Made by a program: the position numbers and the translations under genes. 7,158 nucleotides of DNA from positions 1-7,158 of the forward strand of contig QQUD01000625.1 of NCBI GenBank assembly GCA_008501785.1, in the 5' to 3' direction. The notes beneath the pieces were generated by a model that was not told where the DNA came from, did not search any database, and saw only the letters and a list, made by a program, of their open reading frames with translations. The number at the start of each line of letters is the position of its first letter. Position 1 is the stretch's first letter. This DNA comes from Chloroflexota bacterium (lineage in GTDB: Bacteria > Chloroflexota > Anaerolineae > Promineifilales > Promineifilaceae). Shown one piece after another: positions 1 to 5,688 of the stretch.

Positions 1-1
1 T

Positions 2-178
2 ACGTATGCTAAATTGAAAAGTGCGTTGCCGTGTCGCTTGGATGTACATTGGTTACTGCATAATTTTATCCGTCCGCATTTTACGACAAAGTTAGTCCCG
101 GCAGTTGCTTTAGGCATCTTGACTGCCAGGTTATCCTGGGCACAGCTGTTTGCGATTCAGATGTTCCCATTCAACTGA
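2..178 (+). CDS. Transposase, C-terminal fragment (cut by the window edge)
   Basis: An open frame of 58 codons enters from the left edge and stops at TGA 176-178. Its translation contains HNFIRPHFTTKLVPAVALGI, which matches the N-x-x-RPH followed by Pro and Leu-Gly pattern at the C-terminal end of many DDE (integrase-core) transposases. The protein would catalyse cut-and-paste or copy-out movement of an insertion sequence. The catalytic DDE residues lie outside the window, so I can assign neither the IS family nor whether the gene is intact. It is followed by repeat-rich non-coding DNA, as expected for the right end of an IS. The call of a transposase tail is fairly secure; the family is unknown. 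Confidence 0.7.
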   Translation, partial: TYAKLKSALPCRLDVHWLLHNFIRPHFTTKLVPAVALGILTARLSWAQLFAIQMFPFN

Positions 179-193
179 CCCAGTGCCCAATTC

Positions 194-208
194 CTTGGTC
201 AGGCCAAG
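194..208 (+). terminator. Weak hairpin after the transposase (possible terminator)
   Basis: CTTGG (194-198) and CCAAG (204-208) form a 5-bp stem with a 5-nt loop, 15 nt after the transposase stop codon. The downstream sequence TTGTAATTT is only moderately T-rich. It could end transposase transcription, but the stem is short. Confidence 0.25.
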
Positions 209-224
209 TTGTAATTTCATGATT

Positions 225-268
225 CCATTCTCCTAACGACCTAAGTCAAATGAACTTCTTGAGAATGG
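225..268. repeat. 8-bp perfect inverted repeat in the IS-flanking gap
   Basis: CCATTCTC at 225-232 is the exact reverse complement of GAGAATGG at 261-268, with 28 nt between them. It lies in the gene-free stretch between the transposase tail and the epimerase. It could be part of an IS end or a remnant binding site. With no second copy of the element in the window, its role cannot be fixed. Confidence 0.4.
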
Positions 269-310
269 TGACACAATAACCGAAAATGACCTAATCAGAG
301 CTAAAAATCG

Positions 311-390
311 GAATAGAAATGCCCTCTGTTTGCATCAATGTGTTCAAAATGAATAGAAACAGCCTCTGTTTGCACGTTTTCGTGCAAAAA
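311..390. repeat. Two-copy 40-bp tandem repeat
   Basis: Units at 311-350 and 351-390 start with a 24-nt block matching at 21 of 24 positions (GAATAGAAA, three variable bases, then CCTCTGTTTGCA). The remaining 16 nt are more diverged, giving about 29 of 40 identical overall. The second unit has gained symmetry: AAACAG (357-362), CCT, CTGTTT (366-371) form a short hairpin that the first unit lacks. The pair sits between the transposase fragment and the 3' end of the epimerase gene, so it may be part of an IS terminus or a small intergenic repeat family. Confidence 0.6.
369..388. other. Perfect 8-bp tetraloop hairpin downstream of the epimerase
   Basis: TTTGCACG (369-376), TTTT (377-380) and CGTGCAAA (381-388) form a perfect stem with a 4-nt loop. 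It lies 15 nt beyond the stop codon of the minus-strand epimerase. Neither strand has a proper T-run after the stem, so it is not a canonical intrinsic terminator. It might still stabilise or end the epimerase mRNA, or mark an element end. It shares bases 369-371 with the smaller hairpin at 357-371, so the two cannot form together. Confidence 0.45.
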
Positions 391-403
391 TAAGGTAGTA
401 AGT

Positions 404-1363
404 TTATGATTTGAAGTGAATACGGCCGTGAATGCGATTTTTATACCATTTTACTTGGGCTGTTAACGCTTCTTCTAGAGTCGTTTGCGGTTCATATCCT
501 AACAACCGTCCCGCTTTTTCAATATTGGCACATGTGCGTAACTGATCACCTGGCCGCTTTGGTTGTAATGCAAACTTTGCTTTTTTACCCATGATCTTTT
601 CAATCATGTTTATTCCTGCACCAGTTGTATGTTCTACATCTGTGCCAATATTAAAAATCTCACCAATAGCAACCTCTGGGTGATGTAATACAGCCAAAAA
701 GCCGTTAATAATGTCCCCGACGTAGGTAAAACTGCGAGAATGATCCTTGCTGCCTTCATAAAGCGGAAATGCTTCATCTTCCAAAATGCAGCGAATCAAA
801 CGAGAATACAACTTTTCTGGACGTTCGCGAGGGCCACAAACAGAAAAGAGTCGTAGGGAGCAAGCTGGCAATCCTTGTTCTCGATGGTAAGCGAGCGCCA
901 ATTGCTCGGCTGCCAGCTTTGTTACCCCGTAATACGATGTGGGTTGTGGAGGTGCATCTTCACTATCTGTAGCATGTTTGCCGTAAACTGAAGAAGTGGC
1001 AATGTTTGTAAAGCAGATTAAATTTGGCAAAATTTTGCATGCTTCAAGCAAACGTTGTGTCACAATCAAATTATTACGCACATAATCTGAAAATGGTATT
1101 TTTGCGGATATACCGGGCTGTCCAGCCAAATGAAATATAAACTCTGCGCCGTCAAGTACATTCGTCAAATCATCTTTAGCCAAATCGATTGTTGATAACT
1201 TTACGCCTTGTTGTTGAATATCTTCAGCATTTGCTTGTTTTAGTTCTCGTGCATAATAGCTGTCAAAATTGTCAACCCCAATTACCTCATGACCCTGCTT
1301 CGCTAACTGCTCTGACAGATGAGAGCCTATAAACCCGGCAGCACCGGTAACAATAATTTTCAT
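404..1363 (-). CDS. NAD-dependent sugar-nucleotide epimerase/dehydratase (UDP-glucuronate/UDP-glucose 4-epimerase-like)
   Basis: This 319-residue protein belongs to the extended short-chain dehydrogenase family and has the usual length for it. The Rossmann nucleotide-binding motif TGAAGFIG is at residues 6-13, followed by the NAD-contacting acidic stretch VDNF near residue 30. The catalytic residues are Ser124/Ser125 and the YxxxK pair Tyr145/Lys149. HLAGQPG (about 78-84), GPRERPEK (177-184) and the C-terminal substrate segment SFTYVGDI (211-218) resemble UDP-glucuronate and UDP-glucose 4-epimerases. The likely job is cytosolic conversion of a UDP-sugar for surface polysaccharide; the exact substrate cannot be read from sequence. 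AAGGA lies 9 nt before the ATG and supports this start. A terminator separates it from ppk, so it is probably its own transcription unit. One ACGGCCGT palindrome lies eight codons from its end. Confidence 0.9.
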   Translation of the reverse strand: MKIIVTGAAGFIGSHLSEQLAKQGHEVIGVDNFDSYYARELKQANAEDIQQQGVKLSTIDLAKDDLTNVLDGAEFIFHLAGQPGISAKIPFSDYVRNNLIVTQRLLEACKILPNLICFTNIATSSVYGKHATDSEDAPPQPTSYYGVTKLAAEQLALAYHREQGLPACSLRLFSVCGPRERPEKLYSRLIRCILEDEAFPLYEGSKDHSRSFTYVGDIINGFLAVLHHPEVAIGEIFNIGTDVEHTTGAGINMIEKIMGKKAKFALQPKRPGDQLRTCANIEKAGRLLGYEPQTTLEEALTAQVKWYKNRIHGRIHFKS

Positions 1364-1394
1364 ACTTACAATTCCTTATTAATTTAATTTGTTT

Positions 1395-1422
1395 ATTGTA
1401 ATTTTTGGCAATGCCAATCCAA
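1395..1422 (-). promoter_or_regulatory. Candidate epimerase promoter with a palindromic operator in the spacer
   Basis: On the minus strand TACAAT (1395-1400) matches a -10 box at 5 of 6 positions; the -35 position TTGGAT (1417-1422) is weak, with a 16-bp spacer. The spacer is almost filled by the perfect palindrome TTGGCA-A-TGCCAA (1405-1417), a typical place for a repressor or MerR-type regulator to bind. The inferred start site is about 25 nt before the ATG and leaves room for the AAGGA ribosome site. Confidence 0.4.
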
Positions 1423-1442
1423 TTATGACTGTTTGTTATCAA

Positions 1443-1470
1443 AAAACGCCCTACGATTGCAGGGCGTTTT
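1443..1470 (-). terminator. Intrinsic terminator of ppk
   Basis: AAAACGCCCT (1443-1452) and AGGGCGTTTT (1461-1470) form a perfect 10-bp stem with an 8-nt loop. On the minus strand the GC-rich stem runs into six consecutive T, the classic Rho-independent form. It lies 94 nt past the ppk stop codon and upstream of the epimerase promoter, so it should isolate the epimerase from ppk transcription. The plus strand has only four T, so it would work less well in that direction. Confidence 0.88.
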
Positions 1471-1523
1471 ACCAATTGTTTTGTTTTTGATATGAGCTTG
1501 CTGAAAGCAAATCATACCTATCG

Positions 1524-1543
1524 CTTTAGAAAAAAGTCTAAAG
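1524..1543. other. Short hairpin in the ppk 3' untranslated region
   Basis: CTTTAGA (1524-1530) and TCTAAAG (1537-1543) pair perfectly over 7 bp around a 6-nt loop, 21 nt after the ppk stop codon. It is AT-rich and lacks a T-run on the minus strand, so it is more likely a 3' UTR stem than the main terminator, which lies further downstream. Confidence 0.35.
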
Positions 1544-1564
1544 TTCTAGTACGCAGTATTTTTA

Positions 1565-3955
1565 CTATCGCGCAAAAGCATTTTTTATTCTAGCTTTTTT
1601 CGCTCGTTTGAGTGCTCGTTTCATCAAAATCTTGTGAAAGTTGTTGCCGTTGTTTTCATCTGGTTGACGTAACGTGTATTGGCCTTCTGCATTGAGGTCC
1701 CAGGCTAAACGATTATCTGAGAGTGCATCCTCTAAAATTTGGATGAGGCGCTTTTGCAATTCGGGTTCTTCAACTGGTGTAATCAGCTCGACACGTGATT
1801 TCAAATTGCGCCGCCGCCAATCTGCACTGCCGAGATAGATTTTAGGCTCGTCGTTGTTTTGGAAGTAGAAGATGCGATCATGTTCTAAAAAGCGCCCCAA
1901 AATGCTGATGACGCGAATGTTCTCACTATAACCGGGCAGTTGTGGGCGTAAACGAGAATGACCTCGGAGAATCAAGTCAATTTGTACACCAGCCTGAGAT
2001 GCTTTGTAGAGTTGTTTGATGATGCCGACATCATCGAGGGCGTTCATTTTGGCAATAATACGGCCGTTTCCCCCACTCTCCTGAATTTCAACCTCACGCT
2101 GAATCAACTCATAAAAAATCTTGCGCATGGTGCGCGGTGCCACCAAAACTTTCTCATACACCTGATCTGGTGCATAACCAGTTAAAAAGTGGAACAAATT
2201 TACCAAATCACGACCTAGTTCGGGCCTACAGGTAAACAATCCCAAATCTGTGTATAAGCGTGCCGTTTTGGGATGATAATTACCAGTACCAATATGACAG
2301 TAAGTCCGCAGCACATTATCTCGGTCTTGTCGGAGGATGAGTGTTGCTTTTGTATGGGTTTTCAAGCCAACCAAGCCATATGTGACATGCACGCCATGAT
2401 TTTCCAACATTTGCGCCCATTCAATATTATTGGCTTCGTCAAAACGGGCCTTCACCTCAACCAAAACGGCCACTTGTTTGCCCTTTTCAGCCGCGTTTAC
2501 CAAAGCCTGCACAATGGGTGACTTGTGGGATGTGCGATACAGTGTTTGTTTGATGGCTACAACACGGTCATCAGCAGCAGCCTCTTCAATCAAACGCAGC
2601 ACAGATGCCGTAAAGGATTCATAAGGATGATGTACCAGAAGATCACCATTGCGAATAATTGCAAAAATATCTCGTGTATCTTTCGTAAACCCTTCGAGCT
2701 GAACTTCTTTCGGAATAACAGGTTCCCATGGCTCAAAACGATATTCTGGAAATTCCAGGTCCGCAAATTTGAAACAACCTGTCAAATCAAGCAGGCCATC
2801 TACTTCGTACAAATCCACTGGATCCATTTTTAGCTCGCGCATTAACAAACGACGTACACCGAGCGGCATCGATTTCTCTACTTCCAGGCGTACAACTGAA
2901 GAGAATTGACGCTCACGTAATTCGCTTGAAATCAATGCGAGCAGATCCTCCGCCTCTTCTTCATCACGTCGAATATCTGCATTTCTGGTGATGCGGAATG
3001 TGTTGGCGCTGACGACTTCCATGCCACTAAACAACTCATCAATGTGATTGATAATAAGCTGTTCAACTGGTAAATACAGGAGGCGTTCTTCGTCATCATC
3101 ATCAACTTGCACCCAACGCTGGGGAGGCATTTTCAATCGGGCAAAATGAGTTGTGTCTCGTTTGGGATGGCGTAAGATAACTGCCAGTGACAGGCTCAAA
3201 TTGGAAATAAATGGGAATGGGTGTCCAGGGTCCACTGTCAATGGCGTCAAAATTGGGTAGATTTGTGATTGGAAATAATGATGAAGCTGGTCTTTTTGTG
3301 TTTCATTTAACTCTTCATAGTTGCAGATGTGAACATTAAGTTGTTCTTTGATGGCCGGACGTAATTCGGATTCCCATGTGCTAGTCATTTTGTCGGCCAT
3401 CACGTCCAATGCATCGCGAATGAGATCGAGTTGTTCGGTAGGTGTGCGTCCATCTGGCGTCAACGAGCGGACGCCAGCTTCTTCTTGCATTTTTAAACCG
3501 CCCACACGTTTTTGCACAAACTCGTCGAGGTTGCTGGCTGTAATTGCCACAAAACGCACTCTTTCTAATAAAGGTACACGCTCATCCAAGGCCAGATGTA
3601 ACACCCGCCAGTTGAAATCAATCCAGCTTAATTCCATGTTGAAATAGAGTGATTCATCACCTAAGCTAACACCCTCTGAGATTGGTTTAGGTTGCACGGC
3701 TTTTGGAACTAAAAAAGGCTCGGGCTTTGATTCGAGGGGTTGTGCTGGTTCAGGTTGCAATGGTGTTTCCAGGCCCGTCGTCAGAATAGGCTCGGGTTCC
3801 AGAGTTAACAGTGGTTCTGACGGTTCTTTGATAATCGTATCTTCCCCATTTGGTTCAATTATTTCAGATGGCAGTAATTCTGTGGGGGGCTTTTGTCCGT
3901 CAACGGCCGTTTCTATCACTATTGTTTCAGGATTAGCAATCTCATTATCACTCAT
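1565..3955 (-). CDS. ppk1: Polyphosphate kinase 1 with acidic N-terminal and basic C-terminal extensions
   Basis: The enzyme reversibly transfers the terminal phosphate of ATP to inorganic polyphosphate, making the cell's phosphate and energy store. Residue numbers here count from the upstream in-frame ATG at 4009 (814 aa). The N domain starts at about 121 (ELSWIDFNWRVL, then ASNLDEF), followed by the head domain (HPFPFISNLSLSL). The catalytic domains carry YR (Arg492), ARFDE (Arg522), LKTH (His552, corresponding to the autophosphorylated His435 of E. coli) and HIGTGNYHP (His572, corresponding to His454). GRFLEH (705-710) and GSADWRRRNL follow. I prefer the start at Met19 (3955, 796 aa): GGAAGGA lies 8 nt upstream, and the candidate promoter would begin transcription near 4008. 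About 100 residues of Pro/Glu-rich tail precede the N domain, and the last 22 residues contain ten Lys/Arg. In the usual RGICCLRPG segment the protein reads RGHSRLRPQ. Family call very secure. Confidence 0.97.
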   Translation of the reverse strand: MSDNEIANPETIVIETAVDGQKPPTELLPSEIIEPNGEDTIIKEPSEPLLTLEPEPILTTGLETPLQPEPAQPLESKPEPFLVPKAVQPKPISEGVSLGDESLYFNMELSWIDFNWRVLHLALDERVPLLERVRFVAITASNLDEFVQKRVGGLKMQEEAGVRSLTPDGRTPTEQLDLIRDALDVMADKMTSTWESELRPAIKEQLNVHICNYEELNETQKDQLHHYFQSQIYPILTPLTVDPGHPFPFISNLSLSLAVILRHPKRDTTHFARLKMPPQRWVQVDDDDEERLLYLPVEQLIINHIDELFSGMEVVSANTFRITRNADIRRDEEEAEDLLALISSELRERQFSSVVRLEVEKSMPLGVRRLLMRELKMDPVDLYEVDGLLDLTGCFKFADLEFPEYRFEPWEPVIPKEVQLEGFTKDTRDIFAIIRNGDLLVHHPYESFTASVLRLIEEAAADDRVVAIKQTLYRTSHKSPIVQALVNAAEKGKQVAVLVEVKARFDEANNIEWAQMLENHGVHVTYGLVGLKTHTKATLILRQDRDNVLRTYCHIGTGNYHPKTARLYTDLGLFTCRPELGRDLVNLFHFLTGYAPDQVYEKVLVAPRTMRKIFYELIQREVEIQESGGNGRIIAKMNALDDVGIIKQLYKASQAGVQIDLILRGHSRLRPQLPGYSENIRVISILGRFLEHDRIFYFQNNDEPKIYLGSADWRRRNLKSRVELITPVEEPELQKRLIQILEDALSDNRLAWDLNAEGQYTLRQPDENNGNNFHKILMKRALKRAKKARIKNAFAR

Positions 3956-4014
3956 TTCACGCTTCCTTCCCATTGTAGCAAAACAAATAAACACATATTT
4001 CAACGACAATTGTT

Positions 4015-4047
4015 ATTATACAGTTTTTTTTAAGAATAGCTGTATAA
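4015..4047 (-). promoter_or_regulatory. Candidate ppk promoter overlapped by an 8-bp dyad
   Basis: On the minus strand a perfect TATAAT -10 box occupies 4015-4020, with transcription expected near 4008 and a leader of about 54 nt to the preferred ATG. No good -35 box is found 16-18 bp upstream. Instead, TTATACAG (4016-4023) and CTGTATAA (4040-4047) form a perfect inverted repeat with a 16-bp spacer; one half overlaps the -10 and the other sits at the -35 position. This suggests a dimeric regulator binding site. The regulator cannot be identified. Confidence 0.45.
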
Positions 4048-4106
4048 AATCATGGTGTTGATTTGAAAAAGCGTCTCTTTTCTCTGGGTATTGGAAGTTG
4101 CCGAAT

Positions 4107-5246
4107 TTAGAGTTTGTTGCCTAAATTGGCTGTTTTTTGCAGTTGTTGATCATATTTATGAATGATGTTCTGCCAACTGTATGTAGAAACGGCCGTTTTC
4201 AATGCCTTCGCAACTAGCTTTGCTTCCTGCCGGTGTGATAAGGTCCATTTCAGCTTCTCCACAAGCGCCACCTCGTCTTCGTATAGGCAGTTGTTGTGGA
4301 ATTCGGCAGGCACAATTTCAGGATAACTGAGCCGGTTGGGCAAGATGGGGAAAGTGCGGCAATGCACGGCTTCTAAAACGCTAATTCCAAAAAATTCATG
4401 AATTGCGGTTGAAATAGTAATATCTGCCTGCCACAACAGCGACTTGTACTGCTCCCCATCGGCAAAGCCAACATGGATGAGCTGTTTGTCGAGGCGTTTG
4501 ATAGCTTCTTCGAAGATTAACGGCCGTTTTCCATACTGCTGCCCACACAATGCCAGTTGAAACGGAATCCCTACCTCTGCTATTTGAAACAGAGCCGCAA
4601 ACAAACCTTCAGGATTTTTGTCATATTCCCATCGCTGGTTCCACACAATTAATGGAATATCGTTTGGTGCTGGTGGTTCGCCTGCCAGATTGAGCCGTTC
4701 AAAATCAATGCCAACCGGCAATACGCCGCTTTTGTTGGCAATCAATTCGATAGAATTTAACTCATTGTATTCAGGAAAATGTTTCAGGTAGTTGGGGAGG
4801 GCAGCCAGAAAGCTGTCTCGATGATAGCGTGAATTAAACAAAACTGCGTCAGCCGCCAGCATCGAGGCGTAATTGATAAACACGTAATGCTGATCCCGCT
4901 CCCCGTGTTGGCGGCGCATGGGTCCAGAACGACCGTTATTTGGCAGCGGATACGTTAGCTGATTTTCATGCATGTACAACACTGTTGGAATCGATGCCGT
5001 CTGCTGTCTTGTCAACGCGAGAAACGTTGTCAAATCCAGCATATCCGTCGCCAATATCAAATCAGGTTGATGGCCTTGTGCTAAAAAACGCCTTGCCAGC
5101 GTCACAGCACCACCATGCATTCGCCACTTCCAAAACCTGTCCGGCAATGTCAATAATCGAACATCATTTTTGCTATGTTGGGTATATCCGACAGCCCAAG
5201 ATTGGTGACTCCCACCATGATATGGAGAAATTAGGTCAATATTCAT
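4107..5246 (-). CDS. GTDC1/QTMAN-family (DUF3524) GT4 glycosyltransferase; possible tRNA-queuosine mannosyltransferase
   Basis: This 379-residue protein has the GT-B layout of animal GTDC1, the tRNA-queuosine(34) alpha-mannosyltransferase, and of its bacterial homologues. The N-terminal DUF3524-type half has SPYHGGSHQSW (7-17), LTLPDRFWKWRMHGGA (32-47), a DMLDLTTFLAL segment (68-78), MHENQLTYPLP (92-102) and ADAVLFNS (132-139). The C-terminal donor-binding half has WNQRWEYDKNPE (202-213), FEEA, and AIHEFFGISVLEAV with the GT4 E-x7-E pair Glu284/Glu292, then PNRLSYPEI. These match the family almost block for block. If function is conserved, it attaches mannose from GDP-mannose to queuosine in the tRNA anticodon. 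Bacterial substrates are less certain, and the neighbours (ppk, nuo genes) give no support. There is no Shine-Dalgarno site before the ATG and no signal peptide, so it is cytosolic. It contains two of the ACGGCCGT palindromes. Confidence 0.85.
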   Translation of the reverse strand: MNIDLISPYHGGSHQSWAVGYTQHSKNDVRLLTLPDRFWKWRMHGGAVTLARRFLAQGHQPDLILATDMLDLTTFLALTRQQTASIPTVLYMHENQLTYPLPNNGRSGPMRRQHGERDQHYVFINYASMLAADAVLFNSRYHRDSFLAALPNYLKHFPEYNELNSIELIANKSGVLPVGIDFERLNLAGEPPAPNDIPLIVWNQRWEYDKNPEGLFAALFQIAEVGIPFQLALCGQQYGKRPLIFEEAIKRLDKQLIHVGFADGEQYKSLLWQADITISTAIHEFFGISVLEAVHCRTFPILPNRLSYPEIVPAEFHNNCLYEDEVALVEKLKWTLSHRQEAKLVAKALKTAVSTYSWQNIIHKYDQQLQKTANLGNKL

Positions 5247-5250
5247 AAAG

Positions 5251-5280
5251 CAATTATTAATTGATAACGATATTTGTGAA
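5251..5280 (-). promoter_or_regulatory. Candidate leaderless promoter of the glycosyltransferase with an embedded palindrome
   Basis: On the minus strand TTCACA (5275-5280, 5 of 6 to the -35 consensus) and AATAAT (5253-5258, 5 of 6 to the -10) are 16 bp apart. The -10 ends 6 nt before the ATG at 5246, so the transcript would begin at or beside the start codon; no ribosome site is visible. The perfect 13-bp palindrome CAATTA-T-TAATTG (5251-5263) covers the -10 and could be an operator. Confidence 0.42.
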
Positions 5281-5296
5281 ATAAATCATAAGTTTA

Positions 5297-5326
5297 TTCG
5301 CATCATTCACACCATTGTATTATACT
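5297..5326 (+). promoter_or_regulatory. Candidate promoter of the iscX-nuoB-nuoCD operon
   Basis: TATACT at 5321-5326 matches the -10 consensus at 5 of 6 positions. TTCGCA at 5297-5302 matches the -35 at 4 of 6, with an 18-bp spacer. Transcription would start near 5333, just before the first leader inverted repeat, giving an untranslated leader of about 113 nt. It is divergent from the glycosyltransferase promoter, about 17 bp away. Confidence 0.45.
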
Positions 5327-5336
5327 TGCCCGCATT

Positions 5337-5436
5337 ATGAACCTGAAGAAAATGTATGATTGGTGGCTAACACCCTAACAGGTTCATTAAGGCGTTTTAC
5401 GCAATTAATGCATTGTCAATTAATTTATGAAACGCC
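5337..5436 (+). promoter_or_regulatory. Structured leader of the complex I operon: two consecutive inverted repeats
   Basis: ATGAACCTG (5337-5345) pairs perfectly with CAGGTTCAT (5379-5387). Inside it, GGTG (5362-5365) can pair with CACC (5371-5374). Three bases later GGCGTTTT (5391-5398) pairs with GAAACGCC (5429-5436), seven Watson-Crick pairs plus one G-U. Inside that, CAAT (5402-5405) can pair with ATTG (5412-5415). The octamer CAATTAAT also recurs at 5402-5409 and 5417-5424. Together the two stem-loops fill nearly the whole predicted 5' UTR and end 9 nt before the iscX ATG, where a ribosome site would normally lie; no Shine-Dalgarno is visible. It may be an RNA switch controlling translation or a pair of DNA operators. 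I do not recognise a known riboswitch class. Confidence 0.45.
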
Positions 5437-5445
5437 ATCACGCTT

Positions 5446-5688
5446 ATGGAAGAGAGTCTACCATTGGCAGAAAATAATCAATTGGAATTGTATTGGGAAT
5501 CGACCTATGCGGTTGCCATGGCACTAATAGAAATGTATCCAAATACGAACCCTGAAGAGGTTGGTCTATCACAAATGACAGACATGATTCTTTCTCTCCC
5601 TGGTTTTTCCGATGATCCGTCAATGGTTACAGAACGAATTCTACTTGACATTCAAATTGTATGGTTTGAGGAGGCATCAACCCTATGA
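5446..5688 (+). CDS. iscX: IscX-like Fe-S cluster assembly protein (YfhJ family)
   Basis: This acidic 80-residue protein aligns without gaps, from residue 15 on, to E. coli IscX as I recall it (about a third identical). The conserved Trp17, AL (26-27), YP (31-32), the helix ending in MTDMI (44-48), F-x-DDP (54-58), ERIL (63-66) and VWFEEA (72-77) are all present. In E. coli IscX binds the cysteine desulfurase IscS at the frataxin site and tunes Fe-S cluster synthesis. This version has about 14 extra N-terminal residues. It is the first gene of the operon and its TGA overlaps the nuoB ATG in an ATGA, so it is translationally coupled to an Fe-S subunit. No other isc genes are in the window. The family call is strong from motif order; the role for complex I is inferred from position. 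Confidence 0.82.
   Translation: MEESLPLAENNQLELYWESTYAVAMALIEMYPNTNPEEVGLSQMTDMILSLPGFSDDPSMVTERILLDIQIVWFEEASTL

Noticed and set aside
311..374. Two similar 24-nt blocks separated by 16 nt, like a minimal CRISPR
   Set aside because: There are only two copies, imperfect (21 of 24), the spacer is too short, the similarity continues into the spacer, and no cas gene is present. A degenerate tandem duplication fits better.
3956..4009. Longer ppk start at 4009 (MSLKYVFICF...)
   Set aside because: It has no ribosome site and coincides with the expected transcription start from the TATAAT at 4015-4020; the ATG at 3955 has GGAAGGA at ideal spacing.
3990..4030. Possible Pho box (CTGT direct repeats) upstream of ppk
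   Set aside because: On the minus strand CTGTATAATAAC is followed by AATTGTC rather than a second CTGTCA-like repeat at the 11-bp period, so only one half matches.
4061..4085. Terminator for the glycosyltransferase from GAAAA / TTTTC pairing
   Set aside because: The stem is A-T only apart from its ends and is not followed by a clear T-run after a GC-rich stem on the minus strand; too weak to call.
4940..5248. Plus-strand open frame of about 100 codons opposite the glycosyltransferase
   Set aside because: It lies wholly antisense to a well-conserved gene, resembles no family I know and lacks a ribosome site. The plus-strand frames opposite ppk (1958-2833 and 3348-4061) and the minus-strand frames opposite nuoB (6017-6487) and nuoC (6814-7062) fail in the same way.
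5427..5477. Small leader-peptide ORF overlapping the iscX start ([16 protein letters not shown])
   Set aside because: Sixteen codons in another frame with no ribosome site and no run of regulatory codons; most likely chance.
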